Source: Methylococcales bacterium
Lineage (GTDB): Bacteria; Pseudomonadota; Gammaproteobacteria; Methylococcales; Methylomonadaceae
DNA length: 6,516 nucleotides
Direction of reading: 5' to 3'
NCBI GenBank assembly: GCA_009692395.1
Contig: SHZG01000135.1
Span: forward strand, 1-6,516
Positions 4,239 to 6,516 of the stretch are shown piece by piece; positions within the stretch are counted from its first letter, which is position 1, and each line of letters opens with the position of its first letter. The notes beneath the pieces were generated by a model that had not been told where the DNA came from, searched no databases, and was given only the letters and a program-made list of their open reading frames with translations. Position numbers and translations under genes: made by a program.

Positions 4239-6119
4239 ATGTCCACACATTCAAACTCTAAAAAACAGTTAGCGGCTTTGTCACTCGGTGCCATTGGCGT
4301 AGTGTTTGGCGACATTGGCACTAGCCCGCTATACGCAGTTAAAGCAGTATTCAGTAATCATTTACCGATTGATAAACTCCATGTATTAGGGGTGTTATCG
4401 TTAATATTGTGGTCGTTGACTTTAGTGGTTGCCATTAAATACGCCACCTTTATTATGCGCGTGAATAATAAAGGCGAAGGCGGTATCATGGCATTGATGG
4501 CATTAGCGTTGCAAAGCTCTAAAGATTACCCCAAACGCAGAAATTTTATTATCACCATTGGCTTGTTCGGTGCGGCGTTATTTTATGGCGATGGCATTAT
4601 TACCCCCGCCATTTCGGTATTAAGCGCGGTCGAAGGCTTACAGATTATCGCTCCACGTTCAGCGCATTATATTTTACCAATTACCCTCGTGGTTCTAAGT
4701 GGCTTGTTTATTTTACAAGCTCGCGGTTCGGGAAAAGTCGGCATATTATTTGCCCCGATTATGTGTCTTTGGTTTCTTACCTTGGGCGGTGTAGGAGTCG
4801 TCAACATCATTAAAAACCCCGACGTATTGATGGCGATTAATCCCTATTACGCAGTCCACTTATTAATGGAATTAGGTTGGACTGGCTTGTTAATTATGGG
4901 GTCAGTGGTATTAGCCATAACAGGCGCGGAAGCCTTATATGCCGATATGGGGCATTTTGGCTTGAAACCGATTCGTTATGCGTGGTTCGGCTTTGTATTT
5001 CCGATGTTATTGCTGTGTTATTTTGGACAAGGCGCGTTATTGCTGGAACATCCTGAAGCAGTGAAAAATCCCTTCTATTTGTTAGCACCAAAATGGGCAA
5101 TGTATCCCTTATTAGTGTTGGCAACAATGGCTTCTGTGATTGCCTCTCAAGCTGTTATTTCTGGTGCGTTTTCAGTCACTCGACAAGCCATACAATTGGG
5201 TTATTGCCCGCGTATGAAAATTTCATATACCTCAGGTCAAGAAATTGGACAAGTCTATTTACCTACCGTTAATTGGTTATTAATGGTGTGCGTATTTATT
5301 GTGGTGCTAAGTTTTCAATCATCATCTGCACTGGCTTCTGCTTACGGTATTGCTGTCACAGGCACTATGATTATTGATACCGTGTTAGCGTTCATCGTCA
5401 TTCAAGGGCTATGGCAATGGAAAAAATCCACCAGTTTTCTGTTTTTATCGACGTTTTTGATTGTTGATTTTCTATTTTTATTTGCCAACAGTTTAAAAAT
5501 CCCCACAGGTGGTTGGTTGCCGTTAGTCATAGGCACAGTGGTATTTTTAATCATGACAACGTGGATTAAAGGTCGTGCCTTATTAGCCAATTATATGGAT
5601 GAACATCGTCTATTATTTGAAGATTTGGAAGAGAAAATAATCACCCATAATGCTGTTTTTGTTAAAGGCACGGCGATTTATTTAGCAAAAACCTTACACG
5701 GTGTGCCGCAAGTATTTTTACAAAATTTTGCGCATAATCATGTTCTGCATGAACAAATTATTGTTTTGACCGTCGTTACCAAAGACGAACCTTACATTGA
5801 TTATGAACACCGCGTTAAAATTCGCCGTTTCGGAGCAAATCATAATTTTTATCGCGTGAAATTTTATTACGGTTTTCAACAGAGTCCAGATGTCAGACAA
5901 GATTTAGAATTGTGCGCTAAAGGTGGCATTCATATTGATTTTAAAGACACTTCATTTTTTATTGGCAGCGAACAAATTACTTTTAAAGAAAGAAATCCAT
6001 TACCCAGATGGCGTAAAGCGTTATTCGCGTTCTTATTTCACAATGCGTCTAGCGCGATAGATTTCTTCAAAATTCCCGTTGAACGAGTCATTGAACTGGG
6101 TGTTCGCATCAATCTTTAG
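4239..6119 (+). CDS. kup: Kup low-affinity K+/H+ symporter
   Basis: Kup brings potassium into the cell together with protons in the inner membrane and matters most at low pH or during osmotic stress. The 626 residues (E. coli Kup has 622) contain an N-terminal membrane domain of about twelve helices (residues 12-445) and a cytoplasmic C-terminal domain (about 446-626). Signatures include GVVFGDIGTSPLYA (21-33, with D25 matching the essential D23 of E. coli), NNKGEGGIMALMAL (76-89), FYGDGIITPAISVLSAVEG (115-133), TGAEALYADMGHFG (228-241, with E231), YFGQGALLL, ASQAVISGAFSVTRQA, and SAYGIAVTGTM. The C-terminal domain keeps VPGTA-like VKGTAIYL, NHVLHEQIIVLTV, TSFFIGSEQI and the ending IPVERVIELGVRINL, so the protein is complete. 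The frame runs back to an ATG at 4173, but family members begin shortly before 'LSLGAxGVVFGDIG', so 4239 is chosen. No Shine-Dalgarno site is obvious. It stands alone, facing a broken gene downstream. Confidence 0.97.
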   Translation: MSTHSNSKKQLAALSLGAIGVVFGDIGTSPLYAVKAVFSNHLPIDKLHVLGVLSLILWSLTLVVAIKYATFIMRVNNKGEGGIMALMALALQSSKDYPKRRNFIITIGLFGAALFYGDGIITPAISVLSAVEGLQIIAPRSAHYILPITLVVLSGLFILQARGSGKVGILFAPIMCLWFLTLGGVGVVNIIKNPDVLMAINPYYAVHLLMELGWTGLLIMGSVVLAITGAEALYADMGHFGLKPIRYAWFGFVFPMLLLCYFGQGALLLEHPEAVKNPFYLLAPKWAMYPLLVLATMASVIASQAVISGAFSVTRQAIQLGYCPRMKISYTSGQEIGQVYLPTVNWLLMVCVFIVVLSFQSSSALASAYGIAVTGTMIIDTVLAFIVIQGLWQWKKSTSFLFLSTFLIVDFLFLFANSLKIPTGGWLPLVIGTVVFLIMTTWIKGRALLANYMDEHRLLFEDLEEKIITHNAVFVKGTAIYLAKTLHGVPQVFLQNFAHNHVLHEQIIVLTVVTKDEPYIDYEHRVKIRRFGANHNFYRVKFYYGFQQSPDVRQDLELCAKGGIHIDFKDTSFFIGSEQITFKERNPLPRWRKALFAFLFHNASSAIDFFKIPVERVIELGVRINL

Positions 6120-6366
6120 GTGACACGCTAAAAAACCACATTTGATACACGCTGAGTAATACTTGCAATCCCATTGAAATGCCCATGAACGCGCCGCTGA
6201 TGACAACAACATAGGCAAATGATGGTACGGATTGGGTAATAAACCATGACAGCGTATCTAATCACATGGCAGCAAAGGGAATTATGACGGCGACTCTTTT
6301 GACATAAACATGAATATCGCAAAGCAAAAAGATTTTGCCGACAAAAAATAAAATAAAGGCGATATA
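6109..6366 (-). pseudogene. Broken gene for a small membrane protein
   Basis: Read on the minus strand, one frame stays open between 6369 and 6109 except for a TGA at 6262-6264. It gives two hydrophobic blocks: 34 codons (YIAFILFFVGKIFLLCDIHV and on, ending IIPFAAM) and 50 codons (LDTLSWFITQ, then AYVVVISGAFMGISMGLQVL, ending MWFFSVSPKD before TGA at 6109-6111). These look like two or three membrane helices, and the composition is protein-like. No start codon or ribosome site fits, so it is probably the decayed end of a membrane protein gene. The family is not recognised; a TRAP-transporter small subunit is only a loose guess. Its end overlaps the last 11 bases of kup. On the + strand, 6120-6376 shows nothing else. 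Confidence 0.42.
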
Positions 6367-6376
6367 TCAAAAGCAG

Positions 6377-6382
6377 TATAAT
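6377..6382 (+). promoter_or_regulatory. Possible -10 box for the transposase gene
   Basis: TATAAT lies 18 bases before the transposase ATG at 6401, which would place the transcript start near 6389. No good -35 box is found at 16-18 bases upstream, so this is weak. Confidence 0.3.
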
Positions 6383-6400
6383 TTGATTATTTTAAATTAG

Positions 6401-6516
6401 ATGACATATTCAGCCGATTTCCGCCAAAAAGTATTGACGATTAAAGAACAAGAAGGGCTAACACAAGCGGAAGCGGCAGTGCGTTTTGGTGTTGGAGTGG
6501 CAAGTATAACAAGGTG
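6401..6516 (+). mobile_element. IS630-type transposase, N-terminal part (runs off the window)
   Basis: The first 38 codons read MTYSADFRQKVLTIKEQEGL, then TQAEAAVRFGVGVASITR. This is the helix-turn-helix opening of IS630/ISSoc-type transposases ('MxYSxDFRxKVL...E..s..eaA.rFgVs.asv.rW'), the DNA-binding part of the cut-and-paste enzyme. The catalytic DDE region would lie beyond the window. No stop occurs in the visible part, so it may be intact or be the first of two frames. No Shine-Dalgarno site is seen (AAATTAG before the ATG). The left inverted end of the element must lie between the kup stop and 6400 but cannot be fixed without the right end. The AT-rich segment 6361-6400 is the likeliest place. 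Confidence 0.75.

Noticed and set aside
4147..6131. GACACGCTAA direct repeat flanking kup (4147-4156 and 6122-6131)
   Set aside because: Ten bases is within chance, the copies are not at element ends, and kup is a core gene with normal composition.
1..6516. CRISPR array, tRNA or rRNA gene
   Set aside because: No regularly spaced direct repeats and no recognisable tRNA or rRNA sequence on either strand.

Overview
The window comes from a low-GC (by eye a little over 40%) gammaproteobacterium. Kup and the C-terminus of TonB resemble the enterobacterial proteins, whereas the A/T-rich codon use, an IS630-type transposase and scattered 'gacgctggagcgtc' palindromes suggest a Beggiatoa/Thiothrix-like (Thiotrichales) genome. 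That placement is inference; no marker gene is present.

Positions 1-2018 look almost empty of long reading frames but hold the ruins of a [NiFe]-hydrogenase maturation locus. In order, all on the + strand, they are: the 3' end of hypF (to 245, with a stop in the terminal LGQ motif), hypC (646-875, start codon changed to AGG and frameshifted near its end), the second half of hypD (about 880-1347, three in-frame stops and a frameshift), an M52-type hydrogenase maturation protease (1662-1876), and the last fifth of hypB (1883-2018). No hypA or hypE is recognisable. One intact small gene, an exported LprI/DUF1311-type protein (342-641), sits between the hypF and hypC remnants. Two copies of a palindromic repeat, related as a 19-bp inverted repeat, lie inside the hypD and protease remnants. 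Between them are a terminator-like hairpin and a well-preserved sigma-54 (-24/-12) promoter that would once have driven protease-hypB.

Positions 2121-3989 hold a compact tonB-exbB-exbD operon, the inner-membrane energy transducer for TonB-dependent uptake of iron complexes and similar ligands. A TATAAT -10 element overlapped by a Fur-box-like sequence indicates iron control and shows that TonB starts near 2167, not at the far upstream GTG at 2065. ExbB has Asp where the family's proton-pathway Glu is expected.

Positions 3990-4238 form a hairpin-rich intergenic region, followed by a full-length kup potassium/proton symporter gene (4239-6119). Downstream, on the minus strand and overlapping the kup stop, is a broken gene for a small membrane protein (6111-6366). 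The window ends in the first 38 codons of an IS630-type transposase (6401 onward).

No new defence or metabolic system is visible. The main unlisted content is the decayed hydrogenase maturation cluster with its surviving sigma-54 promoter, which implies this lineage has lost, or keeps elsewhere, its [NiFe]-hydrogenase assembly capacity.
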